Shown in pieces: positions 18,449-27,134 of a stretch of DNA of 64,000 nt. The notes under the pieces are model-generated. The model did no database searches and was not told the DNA's origin. It saw only the letters and a program-made list of their open reading frames with translations. This DNA comes from Ceratopteris richardii (lineage: Eukaryota; Streptophyta; Polypodiopsida; Polypodiales; Pteridaceae). The stretch covers positions 15,119,585 through 15,183,584 of the forward strand of contig CM035444.1 of NCBI GenBank assembly GCA_020310875.1, in the 5' to 3' direction. The position numbers and the translations under genes were made by a program. Each line of letters opens with the position of its first letter. Position 1 is the first letter of the stretch.

Positions 18449-19233
18449 CAACCACCGTTACCGCCTCCGAGTCAACTGCCATGACTGAAGCACAAACCGC
18501 CAATCAACCCACACACCCTCTCAACACCTCCACTAACACTGTAATCCTAACGGCAGCTACTGACATCCCCATTCCCCCTCTCACACTTCCGGGCAGTTCA
18601 TATTCACAACTGCACACACCACTGTACACATTCACCACAATCACTGCACCCACAATTCCACTATTCACAATCACTCCCACTACTGCGTCCACCGTGGATT
18701 TGATGGACATATCACCCTCCACTGCACCTCTCCCTCCCCCCATACGGCCACAATCTCCCATTCCCCCACCACCCACTTCACCATTTTCCAACACCGCATT
18801 CACACTTCCCTTCCCCTCTCCCTTTCCCTCTGCACTTAACACCCTTCCTGCATCCACCCCCATTAATAATGTATTTAATAACATGTATCAGTGCATGTCT
18901 CAGTTACAACAACACTATCAGCACCTCGATGCTCAGCATACAAGTTTGTTCAGGAGTCATGAAGCATTACAAGGAAGATTCATTGACTTAGAGAAAGAGA
19001 AGAAACAATTACAACAACAGTTTAGTGCATTGCAAGAACAACATGAGCAATTAGTGGCAAATCCACCGCGCCAGATGCAGAAGAAAGACAACAAATGGAT
19101 GATCTGCTACACTCCCAAATCACAGAGAACCTCAAGCTCCGCCGCAACATGGCTCTATTACGGAAGCATATGTCTGCAGCCCTGGAAGAAAATAGACGGC
19201 TTCAGACACAAAACGAAGAGAACTTGGAAGTAG
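18418..19233 (+). CDS. Post-integrase frame, Pro/Thr-rich then coiled coil, element B
   Basis: The first 150 residues are Pro/Thr/Ser-rich with many TTTV, TIPLF and PPPP words. Then comes a coiled-coil section: MYQCMSQLQQHYQHLDAQHT, LQGRFIDLEKEKKQLQQQFS and ALQEQHEQL, with heptad-like Leu/Gln spacing. It overlaps the neighbouring frames at both ends. Function unknown. Confidence 0.55.
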   Translation: MPPPPPTTNVTTTVTASESTAMTEAQTANQPTHPLNTSTNTVILTAATDIPIPPLTLPGSSYSQLHTPLYTFTTITAPTIPLFTITPTTASTVDLMDISPSTAPLPPPIRPQSPIPPPPTSPFSNTAFTLPFPSPFPSALNTLPASTPINNVFNNMYQCMSQLQQHYQHLDAQHTSLFRSHEALQGRFIDLEKEKKQLQQQFSALQEQHEQLVANPPRQMQKKDNKWMICYTPKSQRTSSSAATWLYYGSICLQPWKKIDGFRHKTKRTWK

Positions 19234-19724
19234 CCATGGAAGGTTCCCCACAAGAAATTGACCCGGAGAAGTTTAAGGCCATTCCCTCGGACAATATGCA
19301 AATCATATTGGAAACCCATGCTGATCTCCTCGAAGCCCATGCAGCCTTAGAAAAGGAAAGAGACGAACTACTAAGGCAATTGGCAGCTCAACCAGAACCA
19401 CCCAAAGAAGTCCCAACCACAGTTGACACAACTGACGAAGTAGCAGCGCTCAAAGCACAACTCGAAGAATTACAAAAGAAAGTGCTTGAGTATGAACGCC
19501 AACCCTCCCCCTTGGTAGAACCAGAACCTGAAGACCTAGTACCAATCGAAGTAGAGGAAACTTTTGAGGACCCGTACGTTACGATGCCAGCACCTGGAGG
19601 CAAGCAGACAGTAGAGGGCATGGACACCATTGAGATAGAGGCCCCTGAATGGATGCAGAGATTAGAGAAAGTGGCCACAACCCATGATGACAGGGTAGCA
19701 GTTCAAATAGCATCCATGTCATGA
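19095..19724 (+). CDS. Post-integrase frame, coiled coil, element B
   Basis: About 209 residues, mostly helical and charged: LHSQITENLKLRRNMALLRK, EENRRLQTQNEENLEV, HAALEKERDELLRQLAAQ and VAALKAQLEELQKKVLEYE, with clear leucine heptads. An acidic C-terminus follows (EPEPEDLVPIEVEETF). Probably an oligomerising protein. Function unknown. Confidence 0.6.
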   Translation: MDDLLHSQITENLKLRRNMALLRKHMSAALEENRRLQTQNEENLEVAMEGSPQEIDPEKFKAIPSDNMQIILETHADLLEAHAALEKERDELLRQLAAQPEPPKEVPTTVDTTDEVAALKAQLEELQKKVLEYERQPSPLVEPEPEDLVPIEVEETFEDPYVTMPAPGGKQTVEGMDTIEIEAPEWMQRLEKVATTHDDRVAVQIASMS

Positions 19725-20813
19725 TTGGAAGAGGTAATCATAAAATCCGAGTACTTTAGAAACCTCTCACATCACAGGTGGATCGGCACCTCCGACGACT
19801 TGTATGTTCCTTTTTGTGTCTTAATGGCGGATTATAATGCTGAAATCAAGCACCACACCTCACGAGAACCAACCTCTGCCACACAGTTTGCACCAGACGA
19901 CATCCCAGAAAGTGCCAAGCAGGGAAATATTCGCCAACCGACTTGGAGAATTCGGCTGCTTGAAACCTACCCGGAAATGAATCGCACATGGAATAACATG
20001 CCCCTGTATATCAAGTACAATCCCTGCTACTATCCTGTTTTCCGAAGAAGGTCGTGGCCGGAATACACAAAGATGGTGCTGACAACCAAAGGATGTGAGA
20101 AATGGCTCAACTATGTCTACTTAGCACCACCTAAAGGTCAACCTACCGTAGGGTATATGATATCGACAATTCGGCATTGGGGTGTCAGGTTCAAAAACGT
20201 ACCAAATGTCATGACACAGATGTGCCTTAAAATTTTTGAACTCATGATAGTCACCTTCCGGACCTTCAAGAATGTTAAGGAACCTCACCTCTCTGCACTC
20301 GGATTCAATGAAGGCAATCAGGATCTTGTTTATGACATGAGAACAACGCCCTCTATTAATGTTGTTTATGCATGGCATGCCCGCATCAAATACCTACCGG
20401 CCTGCTTCAAACAGACATTTGAAGAGATGTTTGTCACAGGGTTCTGGGAATATCACTCAGAGATCTTCATTCCCAGGCCCTCACTTTTATTACAATTGTT
20501 TGCAGTAGAACAAGCTCTCCATTCAGAAAAGTTACGAATGCCACATCCAGAGGTTCCCGGGCCAGTAGATTGGGATGCTTTACTCACGGACTTGGCAAAG
20601 GGGTTGCGGATTGCAGAACATCACTTAGCACAAGATGTCGTTGAGTACTACATCCAAAAACCCACACAACACGGGTCTGTCAGGGATGACAGACGCGAGA
20701 GAGGGGGGGGTGTTGGAACTGAAGGACTCACTAGGCAAGGAAGCTTAAGAAGGGAGTCAGAGAGAAGAGAAGGCACAAGCAGACAAGGGAGTCAACGACG
20801 ATCTGGCAAGTAG
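19725..20813 (+). CDS. Post-integrase frame of unknown function, last part, element B
   Basis: A 362-residue frame with a well-formed globular section: HHRWIGTSDDLYVPFCVLM, TWRIRLLETYPEMNRTW, YIKYNPCYYPVFRRRSWPEY, VGYMISTIRHWGVRFKNV, YAWHARIKYLPACFKQTFEE and FVTGFWEYHSEIF. It is rich in Trp, Tyr and Cys and lacks a transmembrane segment. The frame passes through the purine tract (Arg/Gly-rich GGGVG) and ends inside the 3' LTR. I do not recognise the family. It is the longest uninterrupted unknown frame in the window. Confidence 0.65.
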   Translation: MEEVIIKSEYFRNLSHHRWIGTSDDLYVPFCVLMADYNAEIKHHTSREPTSATQFAPDDIPESAKQGNIRQPTWRIRLLETYPEMNRTWNNMPLYIKYNPCYYPVFRRRSWPEYTKMVLTTKGCEKWLNYVYLAPPKGQPTVGYMISTIRHWGVRFKNVPNVMTQMCLKIFELMIVTFRTFKNVKEPHLSALGFNEGNQDLVYDMRTTPSINVVYAWHARIKYLPACFKQTFEEMFVTGFWEYHSEIFIPRPSLLLQLFAVEQALHSEKLRMPHPEVPGPVDWDALLTDLAKGLRIAEHHLAQDVVEYYIQKPTQHGSVRDDRRERGGGVGTEGLTRQGSLRRESERREGTSRQGSQRRSGK

Positions 20814-21395
20814 GCCAATAATTTTCTTCATGAAGAAGCAAGTACAAGCATTCACGCAGGTCTAGCACTAAGGCAGCCTTTAATTTTTCAAAACCCTTAC
20901 ACCAATTAAAAGTGATTCTCATCACTAACAACCCCTGTAAATACCATGTTCACCTTTTTGTGGCTCCATTTTATGCAAGCCGAGGAGTCCTCGAGCTTGA
21001 GGAGCCTTAGAAGTAGTTGATTACCAATTTTCGTATTTTTTAGATCTCATTTGAGCCCTCAAATAAGCCTTGGAACCTAATTTTTAACTAAGCCGGACAC
21101 TAGGTCTGGACAGGGCCAAAGCTAGTCAAAAACTATAAAAGGAGCTAGAGAGCTCATTTTTGGGGGTTAGATTGTAATTTAAATGAACTTGTAAGAGCTT
21201 TTTGAAAGTAATCTAAAGAACTCCATTGCTTCTCACCCTTTGCCTTACCTTGTGTGCGCGTGTGTGTGTATGTGTGTGCATGTTAGTGTGCTTCTCACTC
21301 ACGCACTTGTGCCTTCACTTGCTCGAGGTCTTCATACCATCCTCACGTCTTCCCGGATTGACAATAAAGGAGGTGCTACTCATCACTGAGCTACA
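20695..21395 (+). repeat. Polypurine tract and 3' LTR of element B
   Basis: The purine run gagagagggggggg lies at about 20697-20710. The LTR is at 20711-21395 (685 bp), starting TGTTGGAACTG and ending GAGCTACA. It aligns over its length with 54367-55070 of element D, apart from a diverged part after the first 110 bp. A TATA box (tataaaa) lies at about 21134-21140, and a tgtgtgcgcgtgtgtgtg run lies near 21250. Confidence 0.88.
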
Positions 21396-21419
21396 ACAAC
21401 ACCCATTCTTCATTCTGCA

Positions 21420-22395
21420 CAAGATTAGTAGACTCTGTTTTCGGTGTAGAGGCCTCTGCAACAACCATTCCAACCTCCTTTTTCTTTGCCTCTTTTGCAG
21501 CCAATTTTGGACAGTTCTTTATGACATGATCGTTTCCTTTATAGTACTTACAAAATGATTTCTGCTTTTCTGTTTTCTTCTCATCTTTGTCTTCCTTTTT
21601 TGAATGTGCAGCATTTGCAGATTTTTGCTTACTACTAGATGAGCTCCATTTATATTTGCCCTTCTGAATAGTAAGGAAAGCTTAATCTGCAACATGCATA
21701 ATGGACCTATTCTACCTAGACTAATCTCCTACAATAGAATAGAGATTAACTCCTCAAGTTTCAAGGCATTTGGATTGCCTTTCATCATCAAATGAAGAGT
21801 AGAAGCAAAACTCTGATATGAATTAGGAAGACCATTCAGATTGGTCTGCACAAGTGAGCTATCTGGTATAAATTCATGAGTAGAAATCAATTGCTCCTTC
21901 AAATTCTTTGATCTTTGTTAGAAAATTGTCCATAGAATCAACTTCATTCATTTGCTTCTGCAACTGTTTTTGGAGGTAAGGAACACAAACCTCATTCCTA
22001 GACTGGTACAATGTGGTAAGTGTATCCCAAGCATCCTTGCTATTTTGCAAGAGCAAATGTGAGGAATAATGGACTGTTCGATAGTCAAGGCTATCAATGC
22101 ATGTGCTTGAATCTCTGCCATCCCAACAAATTTTCTCTATAGTAGGTGCAACAAGAACTACAACACGAATAGGAATCTACAGAATATCACCATCTTTGAT
22201 GTCATTTGCATTAGCTTTAGTACTTGTATTTGTAGGTGTAATAGGATGTTTTTCAACACCTTGCACAATATTCCATAGTCCTTTTGTGACTAATACATGA
22301 CGCATCATATAAGCCCACAATGGGTAATTCATACCATCCAACTTATCCTCAACACCCAACATATGAAATACATCATTGCTTTCAGCCATGGCCAC
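21420..22395 (-). CDS. Copia gag region, element C
   Basis: It begins MAESNDVFHMLGVEDKLDGMNYPLWAYMMRHVL, the usual copia gag start (L-x-G-x-N-Y-x-x-W). It continues through SKDAWDTLTTLYQSRNE and MNEVDSMDNFLTKIKEF, and ends near 21480 with a CCHC knuckle (CKYYKGNDHVIKNCP) in a Lys-rich stretch. Related gag pieces lie at 26885-27130 (minus) and 49536-49760 (plus). Fossil coding region with some breaks. Confidence 0.8.
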
Positions 22396-22744
22396 TCGCT
22401 AAAATATCGTGATGCAAAAAAATGATTGTATTTGAAAAAGTTGAATAGAACTACCTTGACAAGTTCTGCTAAACTTGTAGCAAACTTCGAGATGCTATAT
22501 TGGCGAACCAAAACCTATATATATATTTGGCACAAAAAGACAAAATATCCTACGCAAGCACTGTGATAGTGCATTTGGAGGCTGAAACAAGCTCATATCG
22601 TGATTTCAACACCACAATGTGAAGCAATTTAAATCTTCTAATCACCCTGAGTATGCTCACCAAATTTTGTGTGATTTTGAGACTAACCAGAGGGGTGTCG
22701 ACGACGTCCTAAATGAAGCAGTGACCTACTCTGATATCAATTAT

Positions 22745-22969
22745 TGGAGTTCAAGGTCTATGGAAGCACGTGAATAACACTAGGAAGAAGAAGAATCTTG
22801 GGGCACAATACATAATACTGAATGTATTACCACTAAATGTACAAAGATATGTAACCCGTTAGGGAAATAGGCGTATATACAAGCTAGGGGAAAAACCTCT
22901 TAAAGAGGGAAAAAAGTTCCCTAGCAGTCGTAGTGTGTTCACACACATCACTACCTAAATATGTCAACA
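22745..22969 (-). repeat. 5' LTR of element C
   Basis: About 225 bp. On the minus strand it starts TGTTGACATATTTAGG and ends TTGAACTCCA, followed after a few bases by the primer site. Its short length is typical of Ty1/copia. No second copy was seen. Confidence 0.7.
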
Positions 22970-22974
22970 ATTGT

Positions 22975-23945
22975 CGCCATCATTGATTGCATGTATAGCA
23001 GTTACACTGCTGATTATTTCCAATTATTGCACGATCGTGTATTTTCATATTTTCCAAAATATATTTTTTTTTTGAGATGAAATTACCCTCCGTAAGTTTG
23101 AGAGGTCCATAATTTAGACCCATTAATTCTGCTTGGTAATACTTTGTCTGACAGTGTGGCCAATCAGAAGGAACCTGGTCCACAAAGTTTGTGAACCTGG
23201 AACAGACCAGTCCACTGCAATTTTAAATTGCCCATTTTTTGCTTCATCTTGGAATGGAAGTACAACACAAGATCACCAGGCCGAAAAATCTTCGTTCGTA
23301 AGTTTCGGTCATGCCATTTCTTTTGGTGACTCTGCACCTCTTGCAATAATAGAAAACTATGGTATCAATGCTCATCTAACTATTGTAGCTGATCCATCTG
23401 ATAAGCGAATGAGTCTTTTGGTACCAATCTCTTCTCGATCGCAATTTGGAGATTTGGCACACAAACTCAAATGGAAGGATTGCCTCCTGTCTGTAAAGCA
23501 ATTTTGAAATGAGTGCTAGCAACTGAAACCTTATAGGATGTTCTGTATGCCCAAAGCCTGGTGGGGAGAATAATTTCCATTGATTTGTAGAATTCAATAA
23601 CATCTTCTGTAACATATGCAGCAAGACCTTATTGGTGCTTTTCACCAATCCATTTGCTCGTGGATAATATGGAGAACTAAACTTGTGCTTAATCTAATAT
23701 TCAGAGGTTAGTTCCAAAAGTAACTGATTCAAAAAGTGAGTTGCTCTGTCTAACACTAATTCTAGAGGAAGATCGTACCGTGGAAAAATTTCATTTTGAA
23801 GCTTCTTGCCTACAGTGCATGCTATAGATTGTTTACTCACCCAAGCTTCTACCCATCTGCTATAGTAATCCATGGAAGTTAAAATATAGAGGGCTCCCAT
23901 TTGCGTTGCTGGTGGATTGATTGGACCAATAAAGTCTAGGCCGAG
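22975..23945 (-). mobile_element. Fragment I: Ty3/gypsy integrase remnant
   Basis: Minus strand, from the right: GLDFIGPINPPATQMGALYILTSMDYYSRWVEAW (integrase first Asp), PRYDLPLELVLDRATHFLNQ (second Asp), then STNKVLLHMLQKML and LYRQEAILPFEFV, and finally HDRNLRTKIFRPGDLVLYF of the integrase C-terminal module. It is close to element E in the same motifs (WGLDFIGPITPP). It stops beside the LTR of element C, which may have inserted into it. Broken. Confidence 0.8.
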
Positions 23946-23949
23946 ATAG

Positions 23950-24023
23950 ACAAAGAGAGAGAGAGAGAGAGAGAGAGTTAGAGACATCAGGCTATGGCAA
24001 TAGAAATGCAGATCGACAAGACG

Positions 24024-24064
<41 letters not shown>

Positions 24065-24251
24065 GTAAGATGAGATCTACCCATCATCAAATCAATTTTA
24101 TGAATATGCGAGAAATGTGTATTCTTAGACTTACAATGGAGAAGGAGTTGTGCTACTCAATCTAGCTTCTATAGATAGTCCTCTCTTTCAAATATGCAAT
24201 AGATTACATGAGTATATAGAACGGACAAGGAGGAGGGTATTTCACACAGAG

Positions 24252-24283
<32 letters not shown>

Positions 24284-24366
24284 GGAGATATAAGAGATCT
24301 CCTCCTGACTATGTACAGATGCTTTTGGCTACCCTAGAATGTGCATCGGGCAAAGATATGAGCGAG

Positions 24367-24409
<43 letters not shown>

Positions 24410-24410
24410 G
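23950..24410. repeat. (GA)n microsatellite cluster
   Basis: Runs of ga at about 23953-23977, 24027-24060, 24250-24290 (interrupted) and 24371-24407, separated by unique AT-rich sequence. No gene. Confidence 0.95.
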
Positions 24411-24715
24411 CACATGCCAAAGCTGACAAGGTGCATCGAATTGTAGATCAACCATTATGGCATCATGTAAGTACATGAAAAGGCCTTGAGAATCAAGAAT
24501 GCTTTTCCCTGAGATGCTTGCTCTTGGGATAAACCAAGACTAAATCTGATGATCATTCTATCGATGAAAGATCTCAACACAAAAGAATGTTTGTTAAGGA
24601 ATAGAGATAATCAATAGAAAGACTAGTATAGAGAAGGAGGGGGAGAGAATGATGTCAATAAGAGACGCACTGTGATGTAGGAAGGAAAGATTAAGAGCTA
24701 ACATAGATGTTTTGC
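24411..24715. other. Unique sequence without a recognisable gene
   Basis: Purine-rich sequence between GA repeats, with no long frame and no motif found. Confidence 0.5.
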
Positions 24716-24877
24716 AGCTTTACTTTGCGATGCAAGGCAGAACATTTATATTACCTGCTTTCTTTGACCCAGAGAGAGAGAGAGGCTTCACTCGGCTACA
24801 AAATATAGATTGCACACAAGATAGCTTTACTTTGCGATGGGAGGTAGAACATCCATATTACGTGCTTTCTTTGACCC

Positions 24878-24926
<49 letters not shown>

Positions 24927-24936
24927 GAAAGGAAGA
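24716..24936. repeat. Tandem duplication of about 107 bp ending in (GA)n
   Basis: agctttactttgcgatg starts at 24716 and again at 24823. Both copies run through gctttctttgacccagagag into GA repeats, with the second GA run reaching about 24932. Two diverged copies of one unit. Confidence 0.85.
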
Positions 24937-25775
24937 TAGAAATGAATGCATATATGTGTACATGTGCATAAGGATGTGTGCATATGCATGAATGAATGCA
25001 TACATGAGAGTGAATGTGCATGAATGCATGTGTATGTGAGCATGTGCATGAGTATGCAAAAATGCATCAATATATCAATGTGCATGAATGCATGTGTATG
25101 TGAGTATGTGTGTATGCAAGTGAGAATGTATGTGCATGAGTGCATGCATATGAGCAAATGTTTGTAAATGAAGTATGCACGTACATAAGTGTAATGCATA
25201 TGCATGTGTATAAGAGATAAGTGTATGCATGTGAGTGAGTATATGAATGTAGGAGGTATGCATGCATGAATGCATGCGCATGAGAGCATGTATGTGCTGT
25301 ACGTATGAATGCATATGAGTGCATGTGTATCTAAAAGTGAATGCATGCACGTATGGGAGAAAGGAGGCATGTAATGCATATGAGAAACTGAGAGCATGCA
25401 TGTGTACATATGCATGTGAGATATGAATGTGCATGTATGAGGTAGATGTGTGCATGAATGCATGTGCATGGGTATGAGATTTGTGCATGACTAATGTATG
25501 TATGTGCATGACTAATGTGTGCATGTGCATAGTTGACTGTATGCATTTGTAAGATGTGTGCCTGTACATGAGTGATGCATGGATGAGAACGTGAAGTGAA
25601 TACATATGTTAGTAAGTGTGCATATGCATGAGAAGATGTATGTAAGATATGTGCAAATGTATGAATGTATGAGAGTGAATGAAAGAGAGTGCATGTGCAT
25701 GTACATGGATGTATGTAAGTGCATGAATGTATGCATGTAGGTATGAAAGAGTATGTGTGCATAAGCATATGCATA
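24937..25775. repeat. ATGCATG-type minisatellite
   Basis: About 840 bp built from tgtgcatg, aatgcatg, tgtatgtgag and gagtatgtg words in irregular order. All six frames translate to His/Ser/Tyr/Cys-rich strings (minus strand) that are artefacts of the repeat. No gene. Confidence 0.92.
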
Positions 25776-26384
25776 TAGATAAATGAGTAATCTTTATGCA
25801 TAGGATAAAAATTGAAAAGTAATTAATAAAAACATGAGTGTCTTTAAATTTTCATAAAAATACTTATGTGTTTTCTTAATGGTTCTTTTTTGGGCATTGA
25901 AGAGCACTTGATCTTGATGAGCATTACGAACGGAAAGGTGGAGAGCAACGCAATAGATGCTGATTGAACCTATTGTCTCTCGAGTCTTTCTATCTAGATT
26001 TCTCTCGCTGATGAGATCTAAATCAAATTGTCTTAGAAGATTGCCTTAAAACTCTTACTTAACTTTACATAATTTGTATAGGTTTATTTTTTTATATTAG
26101 TTTTCATTTCATCTTTACAATCATGAATGTTATCACCTCATCTAAAAAGAAAAAAGTTTTGCATGTAGTCAAGTGATGTTTACCATATGCATTCCATAGC
26201 ATAAACCACTAAAATATAGACAAACACTTCATACAACATTGTGTCCATGTCTTAAATCCTAAAGCATACTAATAAACAGCCCAGGTGTAGTCACACAATA
26301 GGACCCATTGAAAAATGGGAACTGATCCACTTGATGGTCTTCGTTCACGCCTCGACAATGTGAACTCTTTGAGCTAGAAAATAG
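25776..26384. other. AT-rich stretch without a recognisable gene
   Basis: No long open frame. Near 25880-26000 and 26200-26380 there are short words that resemble retrotransposon flanks, but nothing can be assigned. Confidence 0.5.
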
Positions 26385-26880
26385 TATGGAAAAGCTCCAA
26401 GAGACACACTTGATAGATATAGCAAGCATTTATGCAGCTAAAATGAGACAGAAGACATACTTTGATGCTCACACCAAAGATAACAACTACAGGAAGGAGA
26501 TTTAGTCTTGACATATACTCTCAAATAAGCTACAAAAGAGAGGTTATGGACCATAGGTAATCCATAGGATTTCACCTGATGCTATCATACAACTTGTTTC
26601 TTTGGAAGGAGACATCATCCATGATTACATTAGTGGCTATGGAGTGAACCTCTACGTAGGAACTCATAGAAGAAATGTCCATTCAATTGCAAAAGGCTAA
26701 GGACAAAAAGGTAGAAGACTTACAAATATAATAAGAACTAAAAAACAAGTCGTAGAATAGATAAAAGAGAAAAACTTCATGCAACAAAGAGTAGTAGAAT
26801 ACTTAGATGAACAACAAGATTCCTATGGGAATGTGTGAGATGGATGATTCTTTCAATAGTTGACCTATTTTGTCTCGATT
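26385..26880 (+). mobile_element. Fragment H: Ty3/gypsy integrase end, family G, plus strand
   Basis: Nucleotide words such as agcaagcatttatgcagct, gtggctatggag and caattgcaaaaggcta match, in inverted orientation, the minus-strand copy at 46900-47400. In protein terms it parallels element B's FDAHVKDKGLKAGDLV to YISGCRVKLYQ section. Broken fragment of the same family as G. Confidence 0.75.
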
Positions 26881-26884
26881 GATC

Positions 26885-27130
26885 AACCTACCAAAAATAG
26901 AGATTGAATCCTCAAATGTTAAGGCATTTGGACTGCCTTTCATCATCAAGCAAATAGGAGAAGTAGAAATATGATATAAATTAGGAAGACTATGAAGAAG
27001 GGTCTATACAAGTGAACTATCTATCAAGATCTCATCAGCAAAAATTAACTACTCTATCAAATCTTTGATCTTTGTTAAAAAACTATCCATTGAATCTCCT
27101 TCATTCATATGCTCAATCTCCAAGTTTTTA
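26885..27130 (-). mobile_element. Copia gag fragment, related to element C
   Basis: On the minus strand it contains EHMNEGDSMDSFLTKIKDL, matching MNEVDSMDNFLTKIKEF of element C, and nucleotide identity over gccttt-catcatcaa words with 21740-21990. Short, broken piece lying between fragments H and G. Confidence 0.7.
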
Positions 27131-27134
27131 TACA

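Larger units (their letters stand above)
11190..21395 (+). mobile_element. Element B: Ty3/gypsy (Tat/Athila-like), 5'-truncated, with extra post-integrase genes, fossil
   Basis: Visible parts are an acidic pre-RT section, reverse transcriptase, RNase H, integrase, a protease-like domain after integrase, a W-x-P-K repeat region, about 4 kb of further frames, a purine tract and the 3' LTR. There is no 5' LTR and no gag on the left, so the element is a partial copy of a longer one. Element D (54367 onward) is a sister with the same LTR; it shows the missing left end. The Asp-type primer site in D and the FAWSYKDLKGVDP RT start fit the Tat/Athila side of plant gypsy elements. Broken, with roughly five or more coding breaks. 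The left edge is approximate. Confidence 0.85.
21400..22969 (-). mobile_element. Element C: Ty1/copia remnant (gag, primer site, 5' LTR), fossil
   Basis: Read on the minus strand from the right: 5' LTR (22969 to 22745), a Met-type primer site (tgatatcagagtagg, at about 22728-22740), leader, then gag from 22395 leftwards. The element stops abruptly where the 3' LTR of B ends (21395), so pol is missing. Only the left end of the coding sequence survives, with a few breaks. Confidence 0.8.

Noticed and set aside
17783-18884. Minus-strand frames opposite the Glu-rich and Pro-rich parts of B
   Set aside because: They are shadows of low-complexity coding sequence on the other strand.
16565-20813. 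Post-integrase frames of B as an envelope gene
   Set aside because: No signal peptide, transmembrane segment or fusion-peptide-like stretch is visible.
21226-21558. 110-residue plus-strand frame across the end of the B LTR
   Set aside because: It spans a tgtgtg run, the LTR edge and antisense copia gag, so it is not a gene.
24796-25801. Long minus-strand frames up to 203 residues (His/Cys/Ser-rich)
   Set aside because: Produced by the ATGCATG minisatellite; all overlapping frames show the same low-complexity pattern.
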